Shown here one piece after another: positions 15,704 through 23,165 of a stretch of 50,212 nucleotides of DNA. How positions within the stretch are numbered: position 1 is the stretch's first letter; the number at the start of each line of letters is the position of its first letter. This DNA comes from Bacteroidales bacterium. Its GTDB lineage: Bacteria > Bacteroidota > Bacteroidia > Bacteroidales > WRLA01. A model generated the notes under the pieces. The model was given only the letters and a program-made list of their open reading frames with translations, had not been told where the DNA came from and did not search any database. The position numbers and the translations under genes were made by a program. The DNA lies in the NCBI GenBank assembly GCA_031254805.1, contig JAIRTP010000012.1, positions 1 to 50,212 on the forward strand, given 5' to 3'.

Positions 15704-16748
15704 GAAAGAGTATAAAAAAGGATGCCGATATGGTACGCATCGGGTAGTTTCTCCGGTCGGTACGCTGCCGCAACCGGCGGAGAAACTTGATAATACCATG
15801 GTAATTTATGATAATGAATTGCTTATCGATGTTTCTACCTTGAACATCGACTCTGCAAGTTATACCCAGATCAAGCAATCTTGTAACGGCGATGCCGAAA
15901 AGATGAAAAAGATGATACTTTCGATCGTCGATGAAAGAGGAAAAATGCAAAATCCCGTAACAGGTTCGGGAGGAATGTTAATAGGAACGGTAAAAGAAAT
16001 TGGTCCTAATTTTCCGGCAAATAAAAAGATAAAAGTAGGCGATAAAATAGCTACGTTGGTGTCACTTTCATTAACGCCGTTACAAATCAAAAAGATAGAG
16101 CATCTTTCTCCCGATTCTGATCAAGTTGATGTTGAAGCTGAAGCCATTTTATTTGAAAGCGGTATATTTGCCGTTTTACCGGATGATATTCCGGAAAAGC
16201 TGGCTTTAGCGGCATTGGATGTGGCGGGCGCTCCGGCACAGGTCGACAGACTTGTAACAGAAGGAGACATCGTATGTATTATTGGCGGAGGTGGAAAATC
16301 AGGCATTTTATGCTGTTATCAAGCAATGAAAAATGTCGGAAATTACGGAAAAGTTATCGTGGTAGAATTTTCCAACTCGAATGCGCAACGAATTATCGAT
16401 ATGAGTTTGGCGACCGACGTCATTGTAGCAGATGCGACCAACGTAATGGACGTTTACAATAAAGTGATGAAAATTACAGGTGGAAGAGGTTGCGACGTTA
16501 CGATTAATAACGTCAACGTTCCTTCAACGGAAATGACCTCCATTTTGGTCACCAAAGGTCAAGGCTGCGTCTATTTTTTCTCCATGGCGACTAGTTTTAC
16601 CAAAGCGGCTTTGGGAGCCGAGGGCGTTGGAAAAGATATCAATCTCATTGTGGGGAACGGTTATGCGCGCGGACATGCGGAATTAACCTTGAATATAATT
16701 CGCGAATCGGAAGAGATAAGAAATTTATTTGAAAAGATATACGTGTAG
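15696..16748 (+). CDS. kdd: L-erythro-3,5-diaminohexanoate dehydrogenase, copy 2
   Basis: A 350-residue paralogue of the gene before it, with the same blocks: YGTHRVVSPVGTLPQPA, NPVTGSGGMLIGTV, nucleotide loop CIIGGGGKSGIL, and VYFFSMATSFTKAALGAEG near the end. Differences cluster at the N-terminus and in the stretch after the nucleotide loop, which contacts the cofactor ribose in this fold (GKVIVVEFSNS here, GKVIGLCHSER in copy 1). The two copies may therefore differ in NAD/NADP preference or subunit pairing; this is inference. A 143-base spacer separates it from kamA. Confidence 0.9.
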   Translation: MHKKEYKKGCRYGTHRVVSPVGTLPQPAEKLDNTMVIYDNELLIDVSTLNIDSASYTQIKQSCNGDAEKMKKMILSIVDERGKMQNPVTGSGGMLIGTVKEIGPNFPANKKIKVGDKIATLVSLSLTPLQIKKIEHLSPDSDQVDVEAEAILFESGIFAVLPDDIPEKLALAALDVAGAPAQVDRLVTEGDIVCIIGGGGKSGILCCYQAMKNVGNYGKVIVVEFSNSNAQRIIDMSLATDVIVADATNVMDVYNKVMKITGGRGCDVTINNVNVPSTEMTSILVTKGQGCVYFFSMATSFTKAALGAEGVGKDINLIVGNGYARGHAELTLNIIRESEEIRNLFEKIYV

Positions 16749-16891
16749 TTAAAAGAGTAAGGGATGAGGCGTGTTTTTTAATTAAAAATGGCGGAGCGTA
16801 GAAAGAATTAAACTAATCTCGCTCGCTTCCTTATTCCTTGAGATAAAAAGAAAATATATTAAGAACGTTATAGATCAAAGTTATTACGTCA

Positions 16892-18139
16892 ATGAATAAT
16901 AGAAAGAGAATGTTTCCGGAAGTTGCCGACGAACAATGGAACGACTGGAAATGGCAAGTAAAAAATCGAATAGAAACGTTAGAAGATTTAAAAAGATATA
17001 TATCGCTTACTGCAGAGGAGGAAGAAGGGGTAAAAAAATCTTTGGCGACTTTACGTATGGCGATTACGCCGTATTATCTCAGTTTGATCAATCCGGACGA
17101 TCCGCATTGTCCTATTCGGAAACAAGCGATTCCGACAGGAGTAGAAACGCGTCAATCAGCGGCGGATCTTCTTGATCCGCTTCATGAAGATGAAGATTCT
17201 CCAACGCCGGGACTTACGCACAGGTATCCCGACAGAGTACTCTTTTTGATTACCGATATGTGCTCCATGTATTGTCGTCATTGTACCAGGAGAAGATTTG
17301 CCGGTCAAACCGACAGCGAATCGCCGTCCGAACGGATACAAAAAGCGATAGATTATATCGCCCGTACGCCTGAAGTGCGCGATGTTTTACTATCCGGAGG
17401 CGATGCGTTGATGGTTAGCGACGCTATGCTGGAGTCGATCATTCAAAGATTAAGGGCCATTCCGCATGTTGAAATCATTCGTATAGGAACGCGTACGCCG
17501 GTCGTGTGTCCGCAGCGTATTACGGACGATTTGGTGAATATGCTGAAAAAATATCATCCTATTTGGCTGAATACTCATTTCAACCATTCTAACGAAGTAA
17601 CGCCGGAAGCTGCCGAGGCTTGCGCCAAACTTGCTAATGCAGGCATTCCGTTAGGAAATCAAACGGTGCTTTTGCGCGGCGTGAACGATTGCGTCAACGT
17701 GATGAAGAAGTTGGTTCATAATCTTGTAAAAATAAGAGTTCGTCCATATTATATCTATCAATGCGATCTTTCTATGGGGCTGGAACATTTTCGCACGCCC
17801 GTTTCAAAGGGGATTGAGATCATTGAAAGTTTGCGGGGACACACTTCCGGATATGCGGTACCGACTTTTGTCGTAGATGCTCCGGGCGGCGGCGGTAAAA
17901 CGCCGGTTATGCCGACTTATATAATTTCTCAAAGTCCGTCGAAAGTGATATTGCGTAATTTTGAAGGTGTTATTACTACTTATACGCAGCCGGAGAATTA
18001 TGTAGACGAATGTTATTGCCAAGATTGTCAAAAACTTCATAGCGAAGGTGTTGCAGGATTGTTCGAGAACGATGATCCGAATAAGATAGCTTTAGAACCG
18101 ACCGAGCTTGCTCGTAAAAAAAGACATAAAAATAGTTGA
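16892..18139 (+). CDS. kamA: Lysine 2,3-aminomutase
   Basis: A 415-residue radical SAM, PLP-dependent enzyme that converts L-lysine to L-beta-lysine, the first step of the pathway. The cluster motif is C124-x3-C128-x2-C131 (CSMYCRHC). The PLP lysine is K336 in PGGGGK. The lysine-binding acids D292 (QCDLSMG) and D329 (VVDAPGG) match Asp293 and Asp330 of the clostridial enzyme, which supports lysine rather than glutamate as substrate. The C-terminal zinc motif C374-x-C376-x2-C379 is present. Right after its stop come inverted GTGCGAAAG-type repeats and a decayed foreign gene, which separate it from kamB. Confidence 0.95.
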   Translation: MNNRKRMFPEVADEQWNDWKWQVKNRIETLEDLKRYISLTAEEEEGVKKSLATLRMAITPYYLSLINPDDPHCPIRKQAIPTGVETRQSAADLLDPLHEDEDSPTPGLTHRYPDRVLFLITDMCSMYCRHCTRRRFAGQTDSESPSERIQKAIDYIARTPEVRDVLLSGGDALMVSDAMLESIIQRLRAIPHVEIIRIGTRTPVVCPQRITDDLVNMLKKYHPIWLNTHFNHSNEVTPEAAEACAKLANAGIPLGNQTVLLRGVNDCVNVMKKLVHNLVKIRVRPYYIYQCDLSMGLEHFRTPVSKGIEIIESLRGHTSGYAVPTFVVDAPGGGGKTPVMPTYIISQSPSKVILRNFEGVITTYTQPENYVDECYCQDCQKLHSEGVAGLFENDDPNKIALEPTELARKKRHKNS

Positions 18140-18146
18140 AAGTGAA

Positions 18147-18191
18147 AAAGTGCGAAAGTGAAAATTAGAAAGCGACGAACTTTCGCACTTT
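18147..18191. repeat. Inverted repeat AAAGTGCGAAAG / CTTTCGCACTTT after kamA
   Basis: A perfect 12-bp inverted pair (18147-18158 and 18180-18191) starts 8 bases after the kamA stop. The right arm is the same word that recurs three times in tandem at 18613-18663. Together the two sets bracket the four-helix-bundle relic. The hairpin could weaken transcription from kamA into kamB. Confidence 0.75.
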
Positions 18192-18205
18192 ACAAACTAA
18201 CCGCC

Positions 18206-18552
18206 ATGCTTATAGAACGATTTGAAGACATCATAGCTTGGCAGAAAGCAAAGCAATTGACAATTATTGTTTTTAAGCTATTTGAGAAGAGTAAAAATTT
18301 TTGCTTCAAAGACCAAATAAATAGGGCTTCAATTTCGATCATGAATAATATAACGGAAAGATTTGAGAGAAAAAGCAATAAGGAATTCAAATATTTTCTT
18401 TTCATAGCAAAAGGCTCATGCGGAGAAGTTCGTTCATGCCGATTTTAGCAATGGGAACTAGATCTTATTAAGCAGAACAAGGGAAAAATCTATTAACGCT
18501 TTCAGAAGAGATATCAAGAATGTTGTCGGGATTAATAAAAATGCTAAATTAG
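18206..18552 (+). pseudogene. Four-helix-bundle (23S rRNA intervening-sequence) protein gene, frameshifted
   Basis: The ATG at 18206 opens a clear member of the four-helix-bundle/S23 family: FEDIIAWQKAKQLT, FCFKDQINRASISIMNN, FERKSNKEFKYFLFIAKGS and CGEVRS follow in order. After CGEVRS the frame breaks. The rest is found in two other frames: ELDLIKQNKGKIY, then TLSEEISRMLSGLIKMLN and TAG at 18550-18552. At least one stop and two shifts are needed to read it whole, so it is inactive, though the protein part is little eroded. Direct and inverted copies of a CTTTCGCACTTT word flank it, as is usual for this family. Confidence 0.85.
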
Positions 18553-18612
18553 TAAATAGTTTATAAAGTGGAAAAGTAAAGAGTTGAAAGTTTATAAAGT
18601 AATAGAAAACAA

Positions 18613-18663
18613 TGAACTTTCGCACTTTATGGACTTTCGCACTTTATGAACTTTCGCACTTTA
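18613..18663 (+). repeat. Three tandem 17-bp repeats reading into kamB
   Basis: Units TGAACTTTCGCACTTTA (18613-18629), TGGACTTTCGCACTTTA (18630-18646) and TGAACTTTCGCACTTTA (18647-18663), followed by a partial fourth, TGGACTTTA. The same word occurs singly at 18177-18192 on the other side of the relic gene. The last unit supplies the A of the likely kamB start codon. Confidence 0.85.
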
Positions 18664-19670
18664 TGGACTTTATAGATGACATATTAAAATGTAGCAGCGT
18701 ATCGGTAGTTGGATTGGAGAAGAATACCGGTAAGACGGAAACGTTAAATTATATCGTCAAGAGGCTGAAAGATTCTTCAAAACAAATCGCAATCACTTCT
18801 ATCGGTATTGACGGAGAAAGCATTGACAGCGTTTATCAAACTAAAAAACCGGAGATTGATATCTTCGAGGATATGATTTTCGTTACTTCGGAACGTTTTT
18901 TCAAGCAGAGAAAGTTTCCCGCCGAAATCATCGCTGTGAGCGACCGCCATACCGCTTTAGGAAGGTTGGTTACGGCGCAGGCCAAAGCTACCGGGAAAGT
19001 TTTACTTTCAGGCCCTGCCGATACCATTTGGTTGCAAGATTTGATACAATCGCTCAGGACCCATAATGTGGATTTAACTTTAGTCGACGGCGCTTTATCG
19101 CGATTGAGTCTTGCTTCCCCAACCGTCGCTGACGGCATGATCTTGGCGACGGGAGCCGCGCTATCTTCCAACATTTCGCAGTTGGTTAAACAGACGAAAT
19201 TTGCCTACAAACTGATCAATTTGGAGCAAGCTGACGCCGTCGTCGCGGAAAAACTGCTGCCGCTTCAAAAAGGTATTTGGGAGATGGATTCCGAAGGAGT
19301 TGTTCATAATTTGAATATTCCTTCGGTCTTTACGCTTTATAACGATTCCGGACAACTTTTCAAATACGGGACTATGGTTTTTGTAGCGGGGGCGATAAGC
19401 GACGCTTTATTGAAAAATTTGCGAAATCAAAAACAGATTAAAGAAATCACGTTGATTATCAAAGATTTTACAAAAGCGTTTATTACAGAGGAAATTTACA
19501 ACTCCTTTATTAAGAAGGGAGGACGAATTAAAGTTTTGAAAAAAAGCAAGTTAGTCACTATTACCATCAATCCGACCGCGCCAAAAGGCCGCAATCTTGA
19601 CTCCGAAGAGCTTCAAAACGCTCTGCAAAAAGCGTTGGAACTTCCTGTTTTTGACGTGAGGAGGTTATAG
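18663..19670 (+). CDS. kamB: KamB, putative lysine 5,6-aminomutase reactivase subunit
   Basis: About 335 residues, with an N-terminal P-loop GLEKNTGKTE (residues 17-26). It matches the KamB proteins found in lysine fermentation clusters, which with the MutS-like KamC are thought to reactivate B12-dependent lysine 5,6-aminomutase. An in-frame ATG at 18612 would add 17 residues translated purely from the 17-bp repeats, so I prefer the ATG at 18663. That start codon lies at the edge of the repeat array, so insertion of the repeats probably replaced the native 5' end. The aminomutase subunits KamD and KamE are not in the window. Confidence 0.75.
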   Translation: MDFIDDILKCSSVSVVGLEKNTGKTETLNYIVKRLKDSSKQIAITSIGIDGESIDSVYQTKKPEIDIFEDMIFVTSERFFKQRKFPAEIIAVSDRHTALGRLVTAQAKATGKVLLSGPADTIWLQDLIQSLRTHNVDLTLVDGALSRLSLASPTVADGMILATGAALSSNISQLVKQTKFAYKLINLEQADAVVAEKLLPLQKGIWEMDSEGVVHNLNIPSVFTLYNDSGQLFKYGTMVFVAGAISDALLKNLRNQKQIKEITLIIKDFTKAFITEEIYNSFIKKGGRIKVLKKSKLVTITINPTAPKGRNLDSEELQNALQKALELPVFDVRRL

Positions 19671-19835
19671 AAATTCTCATAGGCTTCGAACATTTATGAA
19701 TGCTTCTTAAAACCTATAATCAATTCCTGCATAAAAAGTTGGAATGAAAGAATTTAACATGAGAAAAAACTGATAAACAGAAATCTGCCTGCAAATTAAA
19801 ATATATGATTTTACGCAACATTCTCTTTAAAAGAG

Positions 19836-19856
19836 TAATTTTGCATGATATATTTG
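19836..19856 (+). promoter_or_regulatory. -7 boxes upstream of kamC
   Basis: Two TAnnTTTG matches, TAATTTTG (19836-19843) and TATATTTG (19849-19856), lie in the 193-base kamB-kamC gap. The first is better placed for a short leader. They suggest kamC may have its own promoter; no convincing -33 element is seen. Confidence 0.35.
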
Positions 19857-19863
19857 CTTTTTA

Positions 19864-21315
19864 ATGACGATAAGAATTAATAGACTCATGCAACTGAAAA
19901 CGGTCATAAAAAAAGTTGAAGCGTTAAGCTACATGATAAACAATCTTGATTTGCAATCAGGCTTGGGAAGAAAAATTTTGCTTGAGAGTTATTTTATGAC
20001 TGATAAAGAGGTGATAGATAGAGAGTTGAACGACGTAGAAAAAGTGCGAGAATTGCTTTCCGTCCCTCGACTTAACCTCTTTTTCGATGCCGTTAAAAGA
20101 AAATTGTCGCAGGTAAAAGATGTCAGGAATACGGTTATTCGTCTTTCCAACAACGCTGTTTTAGAAGATATTGAGTTGTTTGAGTTAAAGCATCTTTGCA
20201 TTTTATGTTATGAGATAGTCCGGCTGATCGATGAAGAAAATATTGACCTTGTTCAATTCCCTGATATATTGCTGGTTTTGGATATTTTAGATCCTGAAAA
20301 ATTGCGACTCCCGAATTTTTTTATTTACGACGCTTATTCCGAAGAGTTAGCTCGCTTAAGAAAAGAGTTGAAGAAAGAGAGACAACTATTAGGGACTATT
20401 TCTCAAAACGATGTTGAGACTTACAAAACGCAAGAAGAAAAGACGGATATTATTTATCAAAGATCGCTTAACGAAGAGGATAAAATACGTATTCGTTTGT
20501 CGGATCAATTGTCGCCGCATTGGAAAGAGCTGCTTATGGCTTTGGAGATGGCGGCGCGTTTAGATAATTTAATTGCTAAAGCTGCTCAAGCAACTCAAAT
20601 GGCTTTAACTAAGCCTTCTATACATGAAAATATCACATCGTATAAAGGTATTTTTCATCCGCAATTGAAAACTATTTTAGAGAGCGAACAAAAGCGTTAT
20701 CAACCGATAGACGTCGCTTTGGAGAAAAATCCTTGCTTGATTACAGGCGCCAATATGGCTGGAAAGACGGTTTTATTAAAATGTTTGCAACTATCGCAAT
20801 ATTTGTTTCAGTTCGGTTTTTTTGTTCCTGCTCAAAAAGCTGAGATCATGTTAGTGGAAGATATTCTGACAAGTATGGATGACGAGCAAGAAGAGTTGAG
20901 GGGACTTTCTTCTTTTGCGGCTGAGATTCTTTCCATTGATCGCATGATCAAAACAATTCGTTCCGGAAAAAATGTTTTGATTCTTATTGATGAACTGGCT
21001 CGAACAACCAATCCGGTAGAAGGCTCCGCTATTGTGAACGGCATGCTTGATTTTTTAGGTGAAAACAAAGTTCAAAGCATTATTACGACGCATTATAGCG
21101 GAATTACTGCAAAAAGCAGAAAATTACGCGTAAAAGGATTTATCGAAACGAAAGTGAATGAGCCGCTTACCAAAGAGAATATCGGTGATTTTATCGATTA
21201 TTCTTTAGAAGAAAACCGAGAAGCGGTAGCTCCAATGGAAGCGCTTCGCGTAGCAAAGATTTTAAACGTTGATAAAGCATTCATGGAGAAAATTGACGGA
21301 TATCTGAAAAAGTAA
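19864..21315 (+). CDS. kamC: KamC, MutS-like ATPase of the lysine 5,6-aminomutase reactivase
   Basis: A 483-residue protein whose C-terminal half is a MutS domain V ATPase. Walker A is GANMAGKT (295-302), the signature is RGLSS (346-350), Walker B is VLILIDE (371-377) and the switch His is H410 in ITTHYSG. The N-terminal half is helical and lacks the MutS mismatch-recognition domain, which fits KamC rather than a DNA repair enzyme. KamC with KamB is the predicted reactivase for B12-dependent lysine 5,6-aminomutase. It is the last plus-strand gene of the cluster; ispF faces it 14 bases beyond. Confidence 0.8.
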   Translation: MTIRINRLMQLKTVIKKVEALSYMINNLDLQSGLGRKILLESYFMTDKEVIDRELNDVEKVRELLSVPRLNLFFDAVKRKLSQVKDVRNTVIRLSNNAVLEDIELFELKHLCILCYEIVRLIDEENIDLVQFPDILLVLDILDPEKLRLPNFFIYDAYSEELARLRKELKKERQLLGTISQNDVETYKTQEEKTDIIYQRSLNEEDKIRIRLSDQLSPHWKELLMALEMAARLDNLIAKAAQATQMALTKPSIHENITSYKGIFHPQLKTILESEQKRYQPIDVALEKNPCLITGANMAGKTVLLKCLQLSQYLFQFGFFVPAQKAEIMLVEDILTSMDDEQEELRGLSSFAAEILSIDRMIKTIRSGKNVLILIDELARTTNPVEGSAIVNGMLDFLGENKVQSIITTHYSGITAKSRKLRVKGFIETKVNEPLTKENIGDFIDYSLEENREAVAPMEALRVAKILNVDKAFMEKIDGYLKK

Positions 21316-21329
21316 TGTTGACTTTCGGG

Positions 21330-21812
21330 CTAATTTTGATAAATTAAAGCGACGCAATATGCGGTTACGCCTTCTTCTCTTCCTTCAAAGCCAAGTCGTT
21401 CGGTCGTAGTTGCTTTGATAGAGATATCTTCTTCGGCTATTTGAACGACCGCGGCGATTTTCTCTTTCATCTTTGGGATAAAAGAAGCAATTTTTGGGGT
21501 TTGCAAAGCAATTGTACAGTCAATATTTCCTATTTCAAATCCCTTTTCTTTAATCAAAACAACAACATTTTGTAATAAAATCGCACTGTCAATACCTGCG
21601 TAATCGTTCGATGAATCAGGAAAGTGAAATCCTATATCTCGCATATTTGCGGCTCCCAAGAGCGCGTCGCAAATGGCATGTAAAAGAACGTCGGCATTGG
21701 AATGTCCCGTAGCTCCTTTGTAATGAGGTATTAAAACTCCTCCTAATATAAATACTCGATTTTCTTCGAGCCGGTGCACGTCCATTCCAAATCCAATCCT
21801 GATTTTTTTCAT
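21330..21812 (-). CDS. ispF: 2-C-methyl-D-erythritol 2,4-cyclodiphosphate synthase
   Basis: A 160-residue IspF of the non-mevalonate isoprenoid pathway. It cyclises CDP-methylerythritol phosphate to MEcPP with loss of CMP. The metal-site motif GMDVHRL (D10, H12) and the downstream block HSNADVLLHAICDALLGAA are present; the usual HSD is HSN here. The C-terminal TTTERLGFEGREEGV is typical. The ATG at 21812 begins the family sequence; a longer upstream frame would read through the porV terminator and is rejected. Confidence 0.93.
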   Translation of the reverse strand: MKKIRIGFGMDVHRLEENRVFILGGVLIPHYKGATGHSNADVLLHAICDALLGAANMRDIGFHFPDSSNDYAGIDSAILLQNVVVLIKEKGFEIGNIDCTIALQTPKIASFIPKMKEKIAAVVQIAEEDISIKATTTERLGFEGREEGVTAYCVALIYQN

Positions 21813-21824
21813 AATATCAATGAT

Positions 21825-21863
21825 TAAAAAACCTCTAAAAACGGGAAATAACGTTTTTAGAGG
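21825..21863 (-). terminator. Rho-independent terminator of porV
   Basis: A perfect 12-bp stem CCTCTAAAAACG (21832-21843) / CGTTTTTAGAGG (21852-21863) with an 8-base loop, followed on the minus strand by TTTTTT. It lies between the porV stop and the ispF start. Confidence 0.85.
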
Positions 21864-21887
21864 CAATAAATTAATTGATTAAATTTT

Positions 21888-23075
21888 TTATTGGAAGTTG
21901 AATGAGAGCGAGAAACGCAATGTATTATCTTGCGGACTCATTTGACTATTTGTCGGAATAATATAAGAAACGCCCAAATCAAAGATATTAAATTTGACGC
22001 TGGCTCCTATGCCCAAATATTTACGGTTTCCTTTATATCTGTTTTCGTTAAAATAGCCTAAGCGTATGCCAAATTGTTTATTATACCAATATTCTGCTCC
22101 AAGACCAAACATAAATTCCGCCATCTCTTCTTTAAATCCACCCGGAGCGTCGTAAAATGACTGTATCATTCCTTGGAAAACGGATACTTGAGGATCTTTA
22201 CCTTTTATGATATACCTTTCTCTATCACCGGAAAGCGTCGTATCGCTATATATAGGCGTAGTTGGAACTAATAACTTACTGATGTCTATATAAGCGGCAA
22301 TAGAATTATAACGATCTATTTCTATTTCATAAGAGGGGCCGAAACGCAATGTAGTAGGAATAAAGTTTCTCATGTCTGCGGCCGAGTGAGAGTAACTCAT
22401 TTTAGTACCGATATTGGCTATATTGACTCCCACAGAAAGCGTCGATCCATAAGCCACATCAATAGGTTCTCTATAGTAAAAAGCCACGTCGGCGGCGACA
22501 GAAGATCCCGCTTTTGTATCTGCACCACCAGATGATTGCCCTTGTGTTAAATTTGAATAGACGAAACGAGCGGCAACGGCTCCTGATATTTTTTCGGAAA
22601 ATTTTCTGGAATAAGTTGCGTCAATAGCAAACTCGTTCGGATTAAAATCTCCCATAGGGTCGCCTTCTATATTGTAAAATTTTACTTCTCCAATTGTAAA
22701 GTAACGCAACGATGCTGCAATGGCATTTTGGTCATTGATTTTCCAATATCCATATAGCGACATCAATCCGATATCGTCTACTAATGCTGTTAACCATGGA
22801 ACATACGATAATTGAAATCCAAATGTATTTTCTATGAAAGCATATTTTGCCGGATTCCAATATAATGAAGTAACATCTGCCGAAGAAGATACTCCAACAT
22901 CTGCCATACCGCCTCCTCTTGCATCAGGAGCAATGGTCAAAAACAAAGCGGCCGTATTAATTGCTCTTGACCCACGGGCATCTGTTTTCCAATCTTCTTG
23001 TGAATATCCAATGTGTACGCTTAACATAACCATCGCAAAGAATAACCCTACGCTCTTCAAAATAATTTTTTTCAT
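21888..23075 (-). CDS. porV: Type IX secretion outer-membrane protein PorV
   Basis: About 395 residues with a signal peptide (MKKIILKSVGLFFAMVMLSV...GYSQ) and an outer-membrane beta-barrel of FadL type. The N-terminal PorV signature is clear: a TAALFLTIAPDARGGGMADVG stretch and a SLYWNPAKYAF block, and the C-terminus ends in Phe-Gln after an amphipathic strand. PorV collects type IX cargo at the outer membrane and hands it to the attachment machinery. A cargo candidate with a sorting domain is at 39926. The ATG at 23075 starts the signal peptide. It has its own -7 box and a strong terminator. Confidence 0.9.
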   Translation of the reverse strand: MKKIILKSVGLFFAMVMLSVHIGYSQEDWKTDARGSRAINTAALFLTIAPDARGGGMADVGVSSSADVTSLYWNPAKYAFIENTFGFQLSYVPWLTALVDDIGLMSLYGYWKINDQNAIAASLRYFTIGEVKFYNIEGDPMGDFNPNEFAIDATYSRKFSEKISGAVAARFVYSNLTQGQSSGGADTKAGSSVAADVAFYYREPIDVAYGSTLSVGVNIANIGTKMSYSHSAADMRNFIPTTLRFGPSYEIEIDRYNSIAAYIDISKLLVPTTPIYSDTTLSGDRERYIIKGKDPQVSVFQGMIQSFYDAPGGFKEEMAEFMFGLGAEYWYNKQFGIRLGYFNENRYKGNRKYLGIGASVKFNIFDLGVSYIIPTNSQMSPQDNTLRFSLSFNFQ

Positions 23076-23157
23076 ACTTATAATTGTTCTTAAATTTAAT
23101 ACATTCAATACTTAACGTTCTATCTTTATTTTTATTGTGAATAATTTTTTTGGAATG

Positions 23158-23165
23158 CAAAAGTA
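23158..23165 (-). promoter_or_regulatory. -7 box upstream of porV
   Basis: TACTTTTG on the minus strand, 83 bases before the porV ATG and abutting the stop codon of the DPP11 gene. It suggests porV can be transcribed on its own. Confidence 0.4.

Noticed and set aside
18612-18662. Longer kamB N-terminus starting at the ATG at 18612
   Set aside because: These 17 codons are translated repeats (NFRTLWTFALYELSHF) and have no counterpart before the P-loop in KamB-type proteins.
18613-18663. CRISPR array
   Set aside because: The 17-bp units are directly adjacent with no spacers, and no cas genes are nearby.
19823-19835. CTCTTT-A-AAAGAG palindrome upstream of kamC as an operator
   Set aside because: It is short and made of low-complexity AT-rich words, so chance is a sufficient explanation.
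19864-21315. DNA mismatch repair MutS
   Set aside because: Only the ATPase and helical parts are present, the mismatch-recognition domain is missing, and the neighbours are lysine fermentation genes, so KamC fits better.
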